A DNA stretch of 64,000 nucleotides, taken from positions 186,001 through 250,000 of the forward strand of contig CANNUY010000001.1 in the NCBI GenBank assembly GCA_947525005.1, given 5' to 3'. The notes below the pieces were generated by a model, which was not told the DNA's origin, did not search any database, and saw only the letters and a program-made list of their open reading frames with translations. Of the stretch, positions 49,352 to 57,983 are shown piece by piece. This DNA is from an uncultured Candidatus Melainabacteria bacterium. Its GTDB lineage: Bacteria > Cyanobacteriota > Vampirovibrionia > Gastranaerophilales > Gastranaerophilaceae. The first letter of the stretch is position 1, and each line of letters opens with the position of its first letter. A program made the position numbers and the translations under genes.

Positions 49352-49495
49352 ATTTGTTCGTAGGGATTCTTCGCTTGCATTAAAGAAGTACTTGCAACCA
49401 CTCTGAATGACGTTTTATGTTTACATAACAGTTGATTTATGGATTGCCACATTTACTATTTTGCAAACTGTTCAATCGTTCGCAATAACGAATAT
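49352..49495. repeat. Mosaic intergenic repeat element 12 (degenerate)
   Basis: GGGATTCTTCGCTT...CACTCTGAATGACG is a diverged inverse of the GTCATTCAGAGCG module; AACAGTTGATTTATGGATTGCCAC..GCAATAACG follows. The rest of 49349-49733 (to 49677) holds no feature that I can identify. Confidence 0.65.
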
Positions 49496-49677
49496 AATCT
49501 ATCAACCTTATTCCAATTACATCTTAAAGTATTTTTCAGCAAATCGTGAAAACCCATGCCAGCATGGAAAATCTCATACTTTTAGATGATGTAAAATGAT
49601 ATTTATTTGGTAGAATTCTACCTTATTATTGGGAAAATAATCAAGTTTTCTTTGCCAATTTTGTAGAATTTTTAACA

Positions 49678-49712
49678 TAAAAAGTCGGTGCAGAACTCAT
49701 CTGCACCGACTA
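49678..49712 (-). terminator. tyrS terminator
   Basis: A 12-bp perfect stem AGTCGGTGCAGA / TCTGCACCGACT with a 5-nt loop, then TTTTT on the minus strand, 22 nt after the tyrS stop codon. Confidence 0.92.
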
Positions 49713-49733
49713 ATTATCTATATAAAGCCTTAT

Positions 49734-50957
49734 TTATCCTAGCAACACTTTGTGAAAATGTTTTTTGCCTTTACGTATTTTTAATCCTTCTGACAAATCA
49801 TCAGCAGAGTATCTTTTGCTCATATCAACAACTTCATCATTGATACTTACTCCACCTTGTTGAACTAATCGTTTTGCTTCGCCATTACTTGCACAAAGTC
49901 CGCATTTTACTAATAGTCCAACAGCTCCAATTTCACCGTCATTCAAGTCATCTTTGCTCAATGTTGTCGTAGGCATATTTGTGCTATCACCGTTTCCACT
50001 GAATAGAGCGTGTGCTGATTCTTTTGCTTTGTCAGCTTCTTCCTTGCCGTGTACAAGTTCTGTTAATTCATACGCTAACAATTCTTTCTTTTCATTGATT
50101 CTACTAGAATCCCAGTTTTCTATTTCTTCAATTTTATCCATTGGTATAAATGTCAACATCTTGATACATTTCATAACGTCAGCATCATCAACATTTCTCC
50201 AATATTGATAAAATTCAAATGGTGAAGTCTTTTCAGGGTCTAACCATACTGCTCCTTTAGCAGTTTTACCCATTTTCTTTCCTTCGCTATTCAACAACAA
50301 AGTAATTGTCATAGCATAAGCGTCATCACCTGTTTTCTTACGTATCAATTCTGTACCAGCCAACATATTACTCCATTGGTCGTCACCACCAAACTGCATA
50401 TTACAGCCATAATGTTCGTGCAAATGGTAAAAATCGAACGCTTGCATAATCATATAGTTAAACTCTAAGAAGCTCAAACCTTTTTCCATTCTTTGTTTGT
50501 AACATTCAGCTCTCAACATATTGTTAACTGAAAAACATGCTCCAACCTCTCTTAAAAGTTCAATATAATTCAATTTTAAAAGCCAATCAGCGTTGTTTAG
50601 CATAATAGCTTTGTCATCTCCAAATTCAATGAATTTTTCCATCTGTTTTTTAAAGCAATTACAGTTGTGTTGTATAATATCAGGTGTCATCATTGTTCTT
50701 AAATCGCTTCTACCAGATGGGTCGCCAATATGTCCTGTGCCACCACCAATCAATACAATCGGTTTGTTGCCTGCCATTTGTAATCTTTTCATTAAACATA
50801 AAGCCATAAAGTGACCTACGTGTAATGAATCAGCTGTTGGGTCAAAGCCTATATAAAACTTTGCACCACCATTATTTATTAAATCTCTTATTTCATCATT
50901 ATCTGTAACTTGTGCTATAAGTCCTCTTGCTTGAAGTTCTTCAAAAATTTTCATCAT
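49734..50957 (-). CDS. tyrS: Tyrosyl-tRNA synthetase
   Basis: This 407-aa class I enzyme charges tRNA-Tyr. FDPTADSLHVGHFMALC carries HVGH, the Tyr-binding region has MQAFDFYHL and QFGGDDQWSN, and KKMGKTAKG is the KMSKS loop. The C-terminal S4-like RNA-binding domain (about 340-407) has LLVKCGLCASNGEAKRLV. Two ATGs are adjacent (50957 and 50954); AGGAG spacing fits the second better. Its upstream neighbour is speB, 38 nt away, so both may be in one transcript. Confidence 0.96.
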   Translation of the reverse strand: MMKIFEELQARGLIAQVTDNDEIRDLINNGGAKFYIGFDPTADSLHVGHFMALCLMKRLQMAGNKPIVLIGGGTGHIGDPSGRSDLRTMMTPDIIQHNCNCFKKQMEKFIEFGDDKAIMLNNADWLLKLNYIELLREVGACFSVNNMLRAECYKQRMEKGLSFLEFNYMIMQAFDFYHLHEHYGCNMQFGGDDQWSNMLAGTELIRKKTGDDAYAMTITLLLNSEGKKMGKTAKGAVWLDPEKTSPFEFYQYWRNVDDADVMKCIKMLTFIPMDKIEEIENWDSSRINEKKELLAYELTELVHGKEEADKAKESAHALFSGNGDSTNMPTTTLSKDDLNDGEIGAVGLLVKCGLCASNGEAKRLVQQGGVSINDEVVDMSKRYSADDLSEGLKIRKGKKHFHKVLLG

Positions 50958-50995
50958 CTTCTCCTACATAGTAATTTGTTTAAATTATAACACAA

Positions 50996-51844
50996 CTACA
51001 TAATCATCAAAAGTTCACGGATAACTTTTGTGGCAACTGCAGTTGAGCACCCAGAAGTGTCGTAATCAGGTGCTAATTCAACAACGTCTGCTCCAATGAT
51101 ATCAAACTTTTTGAGGTATTCAAACCAACCCATTAATTCGTTAAAACTCATTCCACCACTTTCTGGAGTTCCTGTTCCACTCATAACAGATGGGTCTAAA
51201 ACATCTAAGTCCACTGTAACAAATACTTTTTTACCCAACAAACAATCAAGTGATTTATAATCGTTGTTGTCTTTGATAAAGGTATTATTTCGTTTCATAA
51301 ATTCCCATTCTTCTTTCATGCCTGAACGAATACCGATTTGTTTGATGTTTTCAGGTCTAACATAACTTGAGCATAGTTTTATAACTGCAGAATGTGAAAG
51401 TTTTTCACCCATATACTCATCTCTCAAATCAGTGTGTGCATCAAAATGTACAATGGCTAAATCATCTCCATAAACATCTGATATAGCTACGATTTCAGGA
51501 TAAGTTACAAGATGTTCGCCACCAATACCTAACAATCTTTTTCCGTCATCATATATTTGTTTAACGTTATCTTTTATAAGTTCTAAAGATTTAACAGTAT
51601 TACCTAATGGAAACTCTAAATCGCCAACATCGTGGAAATTGCAATCGTTTATGTCTTTATCAAATCTTGGTGAATATTCCTCTAGTCCCCAGCTTGCAAG
51701 TCTTATTTGTTCTGGAGCAAATCTTGAACCTGAACGGTATGAAACTGTTCCATCAAATGGTAGTCCCAACATAATTATATTAGCAGTATCGTAATTTGGG
51801 TTCTGTCCCATCCATGTTCTATCTAAAAATGGTCCTTTTAACAT
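50996..51844 (-). CDS. speB: Agmatinase/ureohydrolase
   Basis: This 282-aa arginase-family enzyme most resembles agmatinase, which makes putrescine and urea from agmatine. Manganese ligands lie in GIGGEHLVTYPE, HFDAHTDLRDEYMGEKLSHS and VTVDLDVLDPSVM; CSTAVATKVIREL is near the end. The ATG at 51844 has GGAAG upstream; the preceding TTG was rejected. No arginine decarboxylase is in the window, so polyamine synthesis is inferred. A terminator separates it from punA. Confidence 0.88.
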   Translation of the reverse strand: MLKGPFLDRTWMGQNPNYDTANIIMLGLPFDGTVSYRSGSRFAPEQIRLASWGLEEYSPRFDKDINDCNFHDVGDLEFPLGNTVKSLELIKDNVKQIYDDGKRLLGIGGEHLVTYPEIVAISDVYGDDLAIVHFDAHTDLRDEYMGEKLSHSAVIKLCSSYVRPENIKQIGIRSGMKEEWEFMKRNNTFIKDNNDYKSLDCLLGKKVFVTVDLDVLDPSVMSGTGTPESGGMSFNELMGWFEYLKKFDIIGADVVELAPDYDTSGCSTAVATKVIRELLMIM

Positions 51845-51875
51845 CAATCTTCCTTTCAGTTTTTTTAGTTTAAAA

Positions 51876-51914
51876 TAAAAAGCTAACTTAAAAGGTTATA
51901 ACCAAGTTAGGCTA
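51876..51914 (-). terminator. Terminator after punA
   Basis: On the minus strand AGCCTAACTT pairs with AAGTTAGCT (one bulged C) around a GGTTATAACC-containing loop, followed by TTTTTATTTT. It lies between punA and speB. Confidence 0.65.
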
Positions 51915-51972
51915 TACTATACCAAAGTTGCTTTTTATTTTTGTTATTTTCGTTATTTTATCTATTATTAAA

Positions 51973-52776
51973 TTAAATGTTTTTGATTATTTCTAAAACT
52001 AATTTCTTAAAGTTAGTTTTAGCTTTGTTAGCTGCTTCTAAAACTTCTTTGTGAGAAAGTCCAACAGTAGAAATACCTGCTGCTGAGTTACAAATACAGC
52101 TTAATCCTAGAACATCCATCTTCATATAACTTGCAACTATTGCTTCTGGCACTGTTGACATACCAACTGCATCAGCTCCCAACAAGCTAACCATTTTAAC
52201 TTCTGCCGGTGTTTCATAAGTTGGTCCAGTTAGTGCAATATATACACCTTCTTGCAAAGGTATTCCTAACTTTCTTGCACAATCGTGTGCTGTGTGTCTT
52301 AGTTCTTTTGTATAAACTTCACTCATATCAGGGAATCTCTCACCTAATGTATCATCATTTGGTCCAATAAGTGGGTTTGTTCCCATAAAATTGATATGGT
52401 CTTTAATTAACATCAATGATGAAGGTTTGAAGTATGGGTTAACTCCACCTGCTGCGTTTGTCACAATAAGAGTTTGTACACCCAATTTTTTCATAACCTT
52501 TATAGGAAAAGTCACAACGTCCATTGAATGACCTTCGTAAAAATGGTATCTTCCTTGCATCATCACAATTTTTTTACCGTTGATTTCTGCAAAAACCAAG
52601 TTTCCGCTATGTCCTTTTACTGTTGATTCAGAAAATCCTGGAATTTCTTTATAAGGAATTTTTATCTCACAAAATTCGTCTGCCAATTCGCCAAGACCTG
52701 AACCTAACACAATACCGATTTCTGGTTTAAAATCTTTGACAATATCTTTTATATATTTAACTGTTCCTTCCATTAG
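51973..52776 (-). CDS. punA: Purine nucleoside phosphorylase (trimeric type)
   Basis: This 267-aa PNP cleaves inosine and guanosine and their deoxy forms to base and (deoxy)ribose-1-phosphate. Visible motifs are IGIVLGSGLGELADEF, the phosphate loop GHSGNLVF, MMQGRYHFYEGHSM, TNAAGGVNP, and the purine-site ALTGPTYETPAE. AAGGAGG precedes the ATG at 52776; an extended in-frame start at 52818 was rejected because it crosses the terminator stem at 52802-52831. It could feed deoxyribose-1-phosphate towards deoC via a phosphopentomutase not seen here. Confidence 0.94.
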   Translation of the reverse strand, partial: LMEGTVKYIKDIVKDFKPEIGIVLGSGLGELADEFCEIKIPYKEIPGFSESTVKGHSGNLVFAEINGKKIVMMQGRYHFYEGHSMDVVTFPIKVMKKLGVQTLIVTNAAGGVNPYFKPSSLMLIKDHINFMGTNPLIGPNDDTLGERFPDMSEVYTKELRHTAHDCARKLGIPLQEGVYIALTGPTYETPAEVKMVSLLGADAVGMSTVPEAIVASYMKMDVLGLSCICNSAAGISTVGLSHKEVLEAANKAKTNFKKLVLEIIKNI

Positions 52777-52798
52777 ATGCCTCCTTGACCTAAACACT

Positions 52799-52831
52799 AA
52801 AAAAGGGTAGTAATCCATAGAACCACCCTTT
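52799..52831 (-). terminator. Terminator between the omega-like gene and punA
   Basis: AAAGGGT (minus strand) pairs with ACCCTTT around a 16-nt loop, followed by T residues (A-run 52799-52804 on the plus strand). Partial read-through into punA is possible. Confidence 0.6.
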
Positions 52832-52846
52832 ATAATAAACCTAATA

Positions 52847-53095
52847 TTATCCTACTAATTCGTTATCATCTGTTTCAGATGCTTTTACCATGATAGCGTG
52901 TTCAACAGGATTTTCTTTTTTAAATTGTTTGTCAGAACCAACGAATTCTTCGTAGCCGAAGTCTTCTCTAGCTTTTTTCATTTGTGTTTCATCAACCAAT
53001 TTTTTTGCTAGTTCCGCAATTTCATATACTAATTGATATCTGTTTTCACTGTTATCGTTAAGTTCCCACGCAACTTTTACTATTTGATCCATCAT
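52847..53095 (-). CDS. rpoZ: Candidate RNA polymerase omega subunit
   Basis: This 82-aa protein resembles omega, the small RNA-polymerase subunit that helps fold beta-prime. The family pattern is NRYxLV...A...AKxL, here ENRYQLVYEIAELAKKLVDE (residues about 17-36), then a PVxxAI segment, here NPVEHAIMVKASETDD (62-77). The usual first-helix sequence before NRY is shortened and the linker FGYEEFVGSDKQFKKE is unlike most omegas. Two adjacent ATGs exist at 53095 and 53092. It sits in the kdsA-pheS cluster. The call is by motif only and could be wrong. Confidence 0.55.
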   Translation of the reverse strand: MMDQIVKVAWELNDNSENRYQLVYEIAELAKKLVDETQMKKAREDFGYEEFVGSDKQFKKENPVEHAIMVKASETDDNELVG

Positions 53096-53147
53096 AATTA
53101 TTTATTCCTCACTTTTTTTCAATTTTACAATAGTAATACCATTTTGT

Positions 53148-54185
53148 CTACATGAATTGTTCTAAGAATCTCTTATCGTTGTTAAAGAACAATCTAATAT
53201 CGTCAATCGCATATTTAAGCATAGAAAGTCTTTCAATACCCATACCAAAAGCAAATCCTGAATATACATCAGGGTCTATGCCAACATTTTTAAGCACGTT
53301 TGTATCAACCATACCTGCGCCTAAAACTTCTAACCAACCTGTACCACTACAAGTTCTGCAACCTTTGCCTTCGCACATAATACATTGAACATCGATTTCT
53401 ACTGATGGTTCAGTGAATGGGAAGAAACTGCTTCTAAATCTTGTTGGTCTTGCAGAACCGAAGTATAGTCTGATAAATTCGTTAAGAACACCTTTTAAGT
53501 CACCAAAAGTAATGTTTTTATCAACATATAACCCTTCAATTTGGTGGAAGAAGTTGTTTTTTCTTGCGTTCACTGTTTCGTTTCTATACACACGACCTGG
53601 AGCTATTACTCTTATTGGTGGTGTCATTGATTCCATTGTTCTGATTTGTGCGTTAGAAGTTTGACTTCTTAACACTGTATAAGGTGCAAGTTTTGTATAG
53701 AATGTATCTTGAACATCTCTTGCTGGGTGGTTCTTAGGTACATTCAACATATCAAAGTTGAAATATTCTGTTTCAACTTCTGGTGCGTTTTCACTTGGTA
53801 CAAGTGAAAAACCTAAGTTTTGAAAAATTTTCACTATCTCATTTGTTGTAGATGTGATTGGGTGAACTTTTCCTCTTGGAGAAAATTGCCCTGGTAAAGT
53901 GATATCGATTTTTTCTTTTTCAAGTTTTGCATCTAATTCTTTTCTGTAGAATTCTGAATACTTAGATTTGATTGCTGTTTCAAGTTTTTGAGTAATTTCA
54001 TTAGCTAATGAACCAACAACTCTTTTTTCTTCGTTAGAAAGGTCTTTAAGTCCTTTTTTGATTGCGTTGAATTCACCTTTTCTGCTCAAGTATTTCAATC
54101 TAATTTCGTCTAAATCACTGCTTGAAGTAGCTTTTTCGATATCTGCACTTGCAAGTGCGTATATGTTGTTCAATTTTTCTTGCAT
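53148..54185 (-). CDS. pheS: Phenylalanyl-tRNA synthetase alpha subunit
   Basis: This 345-aa class II subunit forms the alpha2beta2 PheRS that charges tRNA-Phe. An N-terminal coiled coil (1-85) is followed by GRVYRNETVNARKNNFFHQIEG (motif 2 region, in parts), an FFPFTEPSVEID strand, a Cys cluster CIMCEGKGCRTCSGTGWLE, and the motif 3 Gly-rich FAFGMGIERLSML. The Cys cluster is found in many PheS sequences and probably structural. GAGG precedes the ATG, 11 nt after the MBL-fold gene. pheT is not adjacent and not in the window, which is unusual though not unique. Confidence 0.96.
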   Translation of the reverse strand: MQEKLNNIYALASADIEKATSSSDLDEIRLKYLSRKGEFNAIKKGLKDLSNEEKRVVGSLANEITQKLETAIKSKYSEFYRKELDAKLEKEKIDITLPGQFSPRGKVHPITSTTNEIVKIFQNLGFSLVPSENAPEVETEYFNFDMLNVPKNHPARDVQDTFYTKLAPYTVLRSQTSNAQIRTMESMTPPIRVIAPGRVYRNETVNARKNNFFHQIEGLYVDKNITFGDLKGVLNEFIRLYFGSARPTRFRSSFFPFTEPSVEIDVQCIMCEGKGCRTCSGTGWLEVLGAGMVDTNVLKNVGIDPDVYSGFAFGMGIERLSMLKYAIDDIRLFFNNDKRFLEQFM

Positions 54186-54196
54186 CTTTACCTCAC

Positions 54197-54811
54197 TTAT
54201 ATAAATGAATTATATTTCTTTTCGTTTCCCACAGATGTTTGAGCACCGTGTCCCGTATAAATTACGGTGTCATCATCTAGTGTGAATATTTTATTATGAA
54301 TACTGTTTTTTAAAGCTTCAAAATCTCCAGTTGGCAAATCCGTTCTTCCAACGCTTGATAAGAAGATAGTGTCACCCGAAAATATAGCTTTGTCTGTAAT
54401 ATATCCCACTCCACCTGCTGTATGACCTGGTAGATGTACGACTTTTAGCTCTGTGTTGCCAAATTTTATAATGTCACCTTCTTTTAAGAAAATATCAGCT
54501 TTTGGGACATCTATTTGAGGCAATCCATATTTGCTCATAAATTCTTTTGTCGTTTCAAGATTTTCCTTGTCGTCTATATGAATAGCAACTTTAGTATCAT
54601 TATGTGTTTTTAAAGTCGCTACAACACCGCCTATATGATCAAAGTGTGAGTGAGTCAAAAGAATATATTTTAGTTCTGCGTTGTATTCTTTTAGAACGGA
54701 GTCAAGTTCAGGGATTAATGCAGTGCAATCAATCAACACTGCTTCACCATTATCAATGAGCAGGTAATTGTTATTTCCCATATCACCAACTACGAATTTT
54801 TTTATTATCAT
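54197..54811 (-). CDS. MBL-fold metallo-hydrolase (glyoxalase II-like)
   Basis: This 204-aa cytosolic hydrolase has the metal site THSHFDHIGG, with further ligands in VVHLPGHTAGGVGY, FSGDTIFL and YTGHG at the end. Family members of this size hydrolyse thioesters such as S-lactoylglutathione, or act on persulfides or other esters; specificity cannot be read. ATG 54811 overlaps the kdsA stop in a 4-nt ATGA junction, with GGTGG inside kdsA as ribosome site. It is the second gene of the kdsA-MBL-pheS unit. Confidence 0.88.
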   Translation of the reverse strand: MIIKKFVVGDMGNNNYLLIDNGEAVLIDCTALIPELDSVLKEYNAELKYILLTHSHFDHIGGVVATLKTHNDTKVAIHIDDKENLETTKEFMSKYGLPQIDVPKADIFLKEGDIIKFGNTELKVVHLPGHTAGGVGYITDKAIFSGDTIFLSSVGRTDLPTGDFEALKNSIHNKIFTLDDDTVIYTGHGAQTSVGNEKKYNSFI

Positions 54812-55620
54812 TTTCTAACCACCTTAAATATTTCTTGACAGATAGAAAATACTTTTTTCGCATCTTTAAGAGCTAACATATTTGGGCCGTCACAAAGTGC
54901 TTTATCTGGGTCTGGGTGAATTTCAAAGAATAGAACGTCAGCACCAACTGCCATAGAAGCTTTTGCAAGTTCTGGTACAAAACGTCTATCACCACCTGTT
55001 GATGTTCCATTTGAGCCTGGAAGTTGAACGCTATGTGTTGCGTCCATTACAACAGGATATCCAAATTCTTTCATTATAGGAATTCCTCTGAAATCAACAA
55101 CTAGGTTGTTATAACCAAAACTTGTCCCTCTATCAGTCAACATAATGTTGTGATTTCCTGCATCTTCAACTTTTTTCACTAATGATTTCATTTGTTGAGG
55201 TGCTAAGAATTGTCCTTTTTTTATGTTTACAATTTTTCCTGTCTTTGCTGCCGCTACAAGCAAATCTGTTTGTCTGCATAAGAAAGCAGGGATTTGTAGA
55301 ATATCAGCGACTTTTGAAACAGGTTCTGCTTGGTCAGGAGTATGTATATCAGTAACAATAGGCAAGTCGTATTTCGATTTGATTTCTGCCAACATTTCTA
55401 ACCCTTTTTCTAACCCTGGACCTCTAAATGAGTCGATTGAAGAACGGTTTGCCTTGTCAAACGATGATTTGAAAACATAGTTTATACCAAGGCTTTTACA
55501 TACTTCTTTAAGTTCTTGTGCTGTTTCATCAAGTATTGATTGCGATTCTATTGCACAAGGTCCTGCTAAAATTGTTAAGGTGTCGCCACCGATTTCAAAA
55601 TTGTTTAGTTTAATTACCAT
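54808..55620 (-). CDS. kdsA: 3-deoxy-8-phosphooctulonate (Kdo-8-P) synthase
   Basis: This 270-aa TIM-barrel enzyme condenses PEP and arabinose-5-phosphate to Kdo-8-phosphate for lipopolysaccharide. Motifs are LAGPCAIES near residue 17, FKSSFDKANRSS near 50, TDIHTPDQAEPV, IPAFLCRQTDLL, KKGQFLAPQQM and the late HPDPDKALCDGPNML. CAIES and the Cys in LAGPC are compatible with either metal-type; I leave that open. The gene has a TTGAAA-17-TATGAT promoter that ends 6 nt before the ATG and no Shine-Dalgarno sequence, so it is probably leaderless. It heads the downstream cluster and shows that the cell makes an LPS-type outer membrane. Confidence 0.95.
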   Translation of the reverse strand: MVIKLNNFEIGGDTLTILAGPCAIESQSILDETAQELKEVCKSLGINYVFKSSFDKANRSSIDSFRGPGLEKGLEMLAEIKSKYDLPIVTDIHTPDQAEPVSKVADILQIPAFLCRQTDLLVAAAKTGKIVNIKKGQFLAPQQMKSLVKKVEDAGNHNIMLTDRGTSFGYNNLVVDFRGIPIMKEFGYPVVMDATHSVQLPGSNGTSTGGDRRFVPELAKASMAVGADVLFFEIHPDPDKALCDGPNMLALKDAKKVFSICQEIFKVVRK

Positions 55621-55626
55621 ACTTAA

Positions 55627-55655
55627 ATCATAGTAAAAACATGCTATTTTTTCAA
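55627..55655 (-). promoter_or_regulatory. kdsA promoter (leaderless start)
   Basis: TTGAAA (55650-55655), a 17-nt spacer, TATGAT (55627-55632), and 6 nt to the ATG at 55620. This is one of the best promoters in the window and predicts an mRNA that begins at the start codon. Confidence 0.65.
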
Positions 55656-55767
55656 ATTTTAATATGAATTTTATTAATAACTTATTCTTTTGGTAAATAA
55701 TTGTTATGATTAGTAGTTGTATAAAGAACTAACTTTAGAATTTTATGCTAAAATATATTCATTGAGG

Positions 55768-55780
55768 TATACTGATTTAA
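55768..55780 (+). promoter_or_regulatory. Possible leaderless -10 of the kinase-like gene
   Basis: TATACT (55768-55773) ends 6 nt before ATG 55780. A competing reading is TGC-TAAAAT (55747-55754) with GAGG at 55764-55767 as a distant ribosome site. Confidence 0.4.
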
Positions 55781-56886
55781 TGGATATACGTAAAATTTTA
55801 TCTAAACAAAAGACTTTCGATATTGCATCAAATTTGCCTGATTCTATTATATATGTTACTAATTCAGGTCTGATAGAATGGGGAAATGATGTTGCCTGTG
55901 AAGTTTTTGAGGTTTCAAAACAAGAGGGGTTTGTTAATATTACTGTTAACGATATCCTTGAAAATGGGTTTGAACTTGTGAAAAGTGCAGAAGCTACTAA
56001 GAAGGCTCTTATTGCAAAATCAACTATAAAAGAAGAATATTATGAAATAACAACAAGACCTGTTGAAAATGGGTTCATTGTTGCATTAAGAGATTCTACC
56101 CAAAACTATAAACGTATATCAGGTATTTTAGCAGAAAAAGAAAATACTCATCACGTTGCAAAAGATAAAAATGAGTTTTTAGTTAAACTTGCTAACAAAT
56201 TTAATCCACCACTCCAATCAGTGATAGGGTTCTCTCAAGGTCTTATTGATGGACTTGGTGGCAGTGTGACTGAGAAACAAGACAAGTATCTGAATATTAT
56301 CAAGAATAATTCTTCTGAATTGGCATATTTCTTTAACAAGTTGGTTGAGCTTTCTCAATCTGAAGGTGATATGTTTGAGGTTGATAAAAAGTATTTTGAT
56401 GTTGTTAGTTTAATTGAACAGACAATAAAGTTCATCACTGCTAATTATGAGTCAAAATCTTTGAATATAAATTTTGTTGTAGAAAAAGATTTAAAACGAA
56501 TGATATTTCAAAATGAGCCTGTTGTTAAGGTGATTATGCAAAATCTGATTGAATCTGTTGTTCGTGAAATGGAGATAGGTACTATTTCTATTGATTTGAG
56601 CGATACTTCAGATGAATATCTTAATGCAAGAAATCTTCCAACAGTTCCATCTATTTTGTTAAGTATTTCAAGTCTGAATTTGCAGATTACTGATAGTGAA
56701 TTGCCTATCTTATTCAATCCTTATGCAACAATAGATACATTAAACAGAAATTCAATAACAAGAGCACTTGCACTCGGCACAGTTAAAAACCTTGCAAAAT
56801 CACTTGGTGGTGAAGTTTGGGTTGAAAATGTCCCTATGCAAGGTCCTGTATTTAATTTAGTTATTCCGAGGGAGCATTATGAGTAA
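55780..56886 (+). CDS. PAS/histidine-kinase-like protein lacking the phospho-acceptor His
   Basis: This 368-aa cytosolic protein has a PAS-like part (about 14-105; LPDSIIYVTNSGLIEWGN), a HisKA-like dimer helix (130-155) and a HATPase-like domain (205-368). The H-box is LANKFNPPLQSVIGF, so the usual His is N139. In the ATPase part the N-box reads NLIESVVREME without the second Asn, no DxGxG is seen, and GLGL is ALAL (330-331 region), while SLGGEVWVEN is retained. It looks like a catalytically dead kinase that may signal by protein contact. It overlaps the ABC ATPase gene by 8 nt, so the two are coupled. Confidence 0.75.
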   Translation: MDIRKILSKQKTFDIASNLPDSIIYVTNSGLIEWGNDVACEVFEVSKQEGFVNITVNDILENGFELVKSAEATKKALIAKSTIKEEYYEITTRPVENGFIVALRDSTQNYKRISGILAEKENTHHVAKDKNEFLVKLANKFNPPLQSVIGFSQGLIDGLGGSVTEKQDKYLNIIKNNSSELAYFFNKLVELSQSEGDMFEVDKKYFDVVSLIEQTIKFITANYESKSLNINFVVEKDLKRMIFQNEPVVKVIMQNLIESVVREMEIGTISIDLSDTSDEYLNARNLPTVPSILLSISSLNLQITDSELPILFNPYATIDTLNRNSITRALALGTVKNLAKSLGGEVWVENVPMQGPVFNLVIPREHYE

Positions 56887-57928
56887 TGTTAGTTTGAAAG
56901 AGCTTTGCAAGTCGTATGATAAAACAAAAGTTATTATTAATAATATAAACCTTGAAATTGCAGACAAGGAATTTATTGTGTTGGTCGGTGCTTCTGGTTG
57001 TGGAAAATCAACTATTTTAAGAATGATTGCAGGGTTAGAAGATATCACATCAGGAACAATTTCTATTGGCGATAAAGTTGTTAATAATATTCACCCTAAA
57101 GATAGAGATATTGCTTTCGTATTCCAAAGTTACGCATTATATCCGCATATGAATGTATATGATAATATTGCATTTGGTTTGAAAATGAGAAAATATGACA
57201 AAAAAGTTATTGATGAAAAAGTGAGAGAGGTCGCTGAAATCCTTGATTTGACACAATATCTTGATAGAAAACCAAAGCAATTATCTGGTGGTCAGCGTCA
57301 ACGTGTAGCACTTGGTCGAGCTATGGTAAGAAAGCCTAAAGTTTTTCTTATGGACGAACCACTTTCAAATCTTGATGCTAAATTAAGGGTGCAAATGCGT
57401 TCTGAAATTAAAAAATTACACAAAAAATTAGATACGACATTCATATATGTTACCCACGACCAAACAGAAGCCTTGACAATGGGTGATAGAATTGTGGTTT
57501 TAGATAAAGGTGTTGTACAACAGGTTGATAGTCCTGATAATATTTATTCGCACCCTAAAAATGTTTTTGTGGCAGGGTTTATCGGTCAAATGAATTTTAT
57601 CAATGCAAAAGTAGACAATGGTAATGTTGAGTTTGATGGGGTATGTTTTGAGATTCCTGAAGAATTGAAATCAAAATTTGGTGATAGAAAAGAAGTTATA
57701 ATCGGAATAAGACCTGAAAATATGACGGCAGGTGATATTAGGTTTAAATCAAAAGTTGATATAACAGAGATGTTAGGTAGCGAAAAGATAGCTTATTTTG
57801 ATATTCAAGGTAAAAAATGTTCTGCAAAGTTGTCACCTAATTTCTGTATAGAAAACGAGATTGAATTAGCAGTTTCTGTAAATAATATGTTATTCTTTGA
57901 TAAAGATACTGAACAAAGTATATTATAG
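56879..57928 (+). CDS. ABC transporter ATPase of the CUT1 sugar type (MsmX/UgpC-like)
   Basis: This 349-aa ATPase has Walker A GASGCGKST, Q-loop FVFQSYALYPH, signature LSGGQRQRVALGRAM, Walker B VFLMDEPLSNLDAKLR, H-loop TFIYVTHDQTEALTMG and a C-terminal MOBE/TOBE domain (about 240-349; IIGIRPENMT). That extension is typical of MalK/UgpC/MsmX and often binds regulators. GGGAG precedes the ATG inside the kinase-like gene. No permease is nearby. The window's only sugar-binding protein (21134-22360) is 35 kb away. A shared, MsmX-like ATPase for several importers would explain this. Confidence 0.9.
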   Translation: MSNVSLKELCKSYDKTKVIINNINLEIADKEFIVLVGASGCGKSTILRMIAGLEDITSGTISIGDKVVNNIHPKDRDIAFVFQSYALYPHMNVYDNIAFGLKMRKYDKKVIDEKVREVAEILDLTQYLDRKPKQLSGGQRQRVALGRAMVRKPKVFLMDEPLSNLDAKLRVQMRSEIKKLHKKLDTTFIYVTHDQTEALTMGDRIVVLDKGVVQQVDSPDNIYSHPKNVFVAGFIGQMNFINAKVDNGNVEFDGVCFEIPEELKSKFGDRKEVIIGIRPENMTAGDIRFKSKVDITEMLGSEKIAYFDIQGKKCSAKLSPNFCIENEIELAVSVNNMLFFDKDTEQSIL

Positions 57929-57983
57929 GTAGAAGTGTTTTTATCTCTAATAGAGAAGAGAAAAGTTTTAAGAGGATAAAAAG

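Noticed and set aside
49407..49589. 60-aa open frame
   Set aside because: It covers degenerate repeat element 12 and has no coding signal.
55717..55779. Start of the kinase-like gene at TTG 55717
   Set aside because: The added 21 residues are outside the PAS fold, and a -10 box lies just before ATG 55780. It remains possible because TATGAT at 55705 would suit the TTG.
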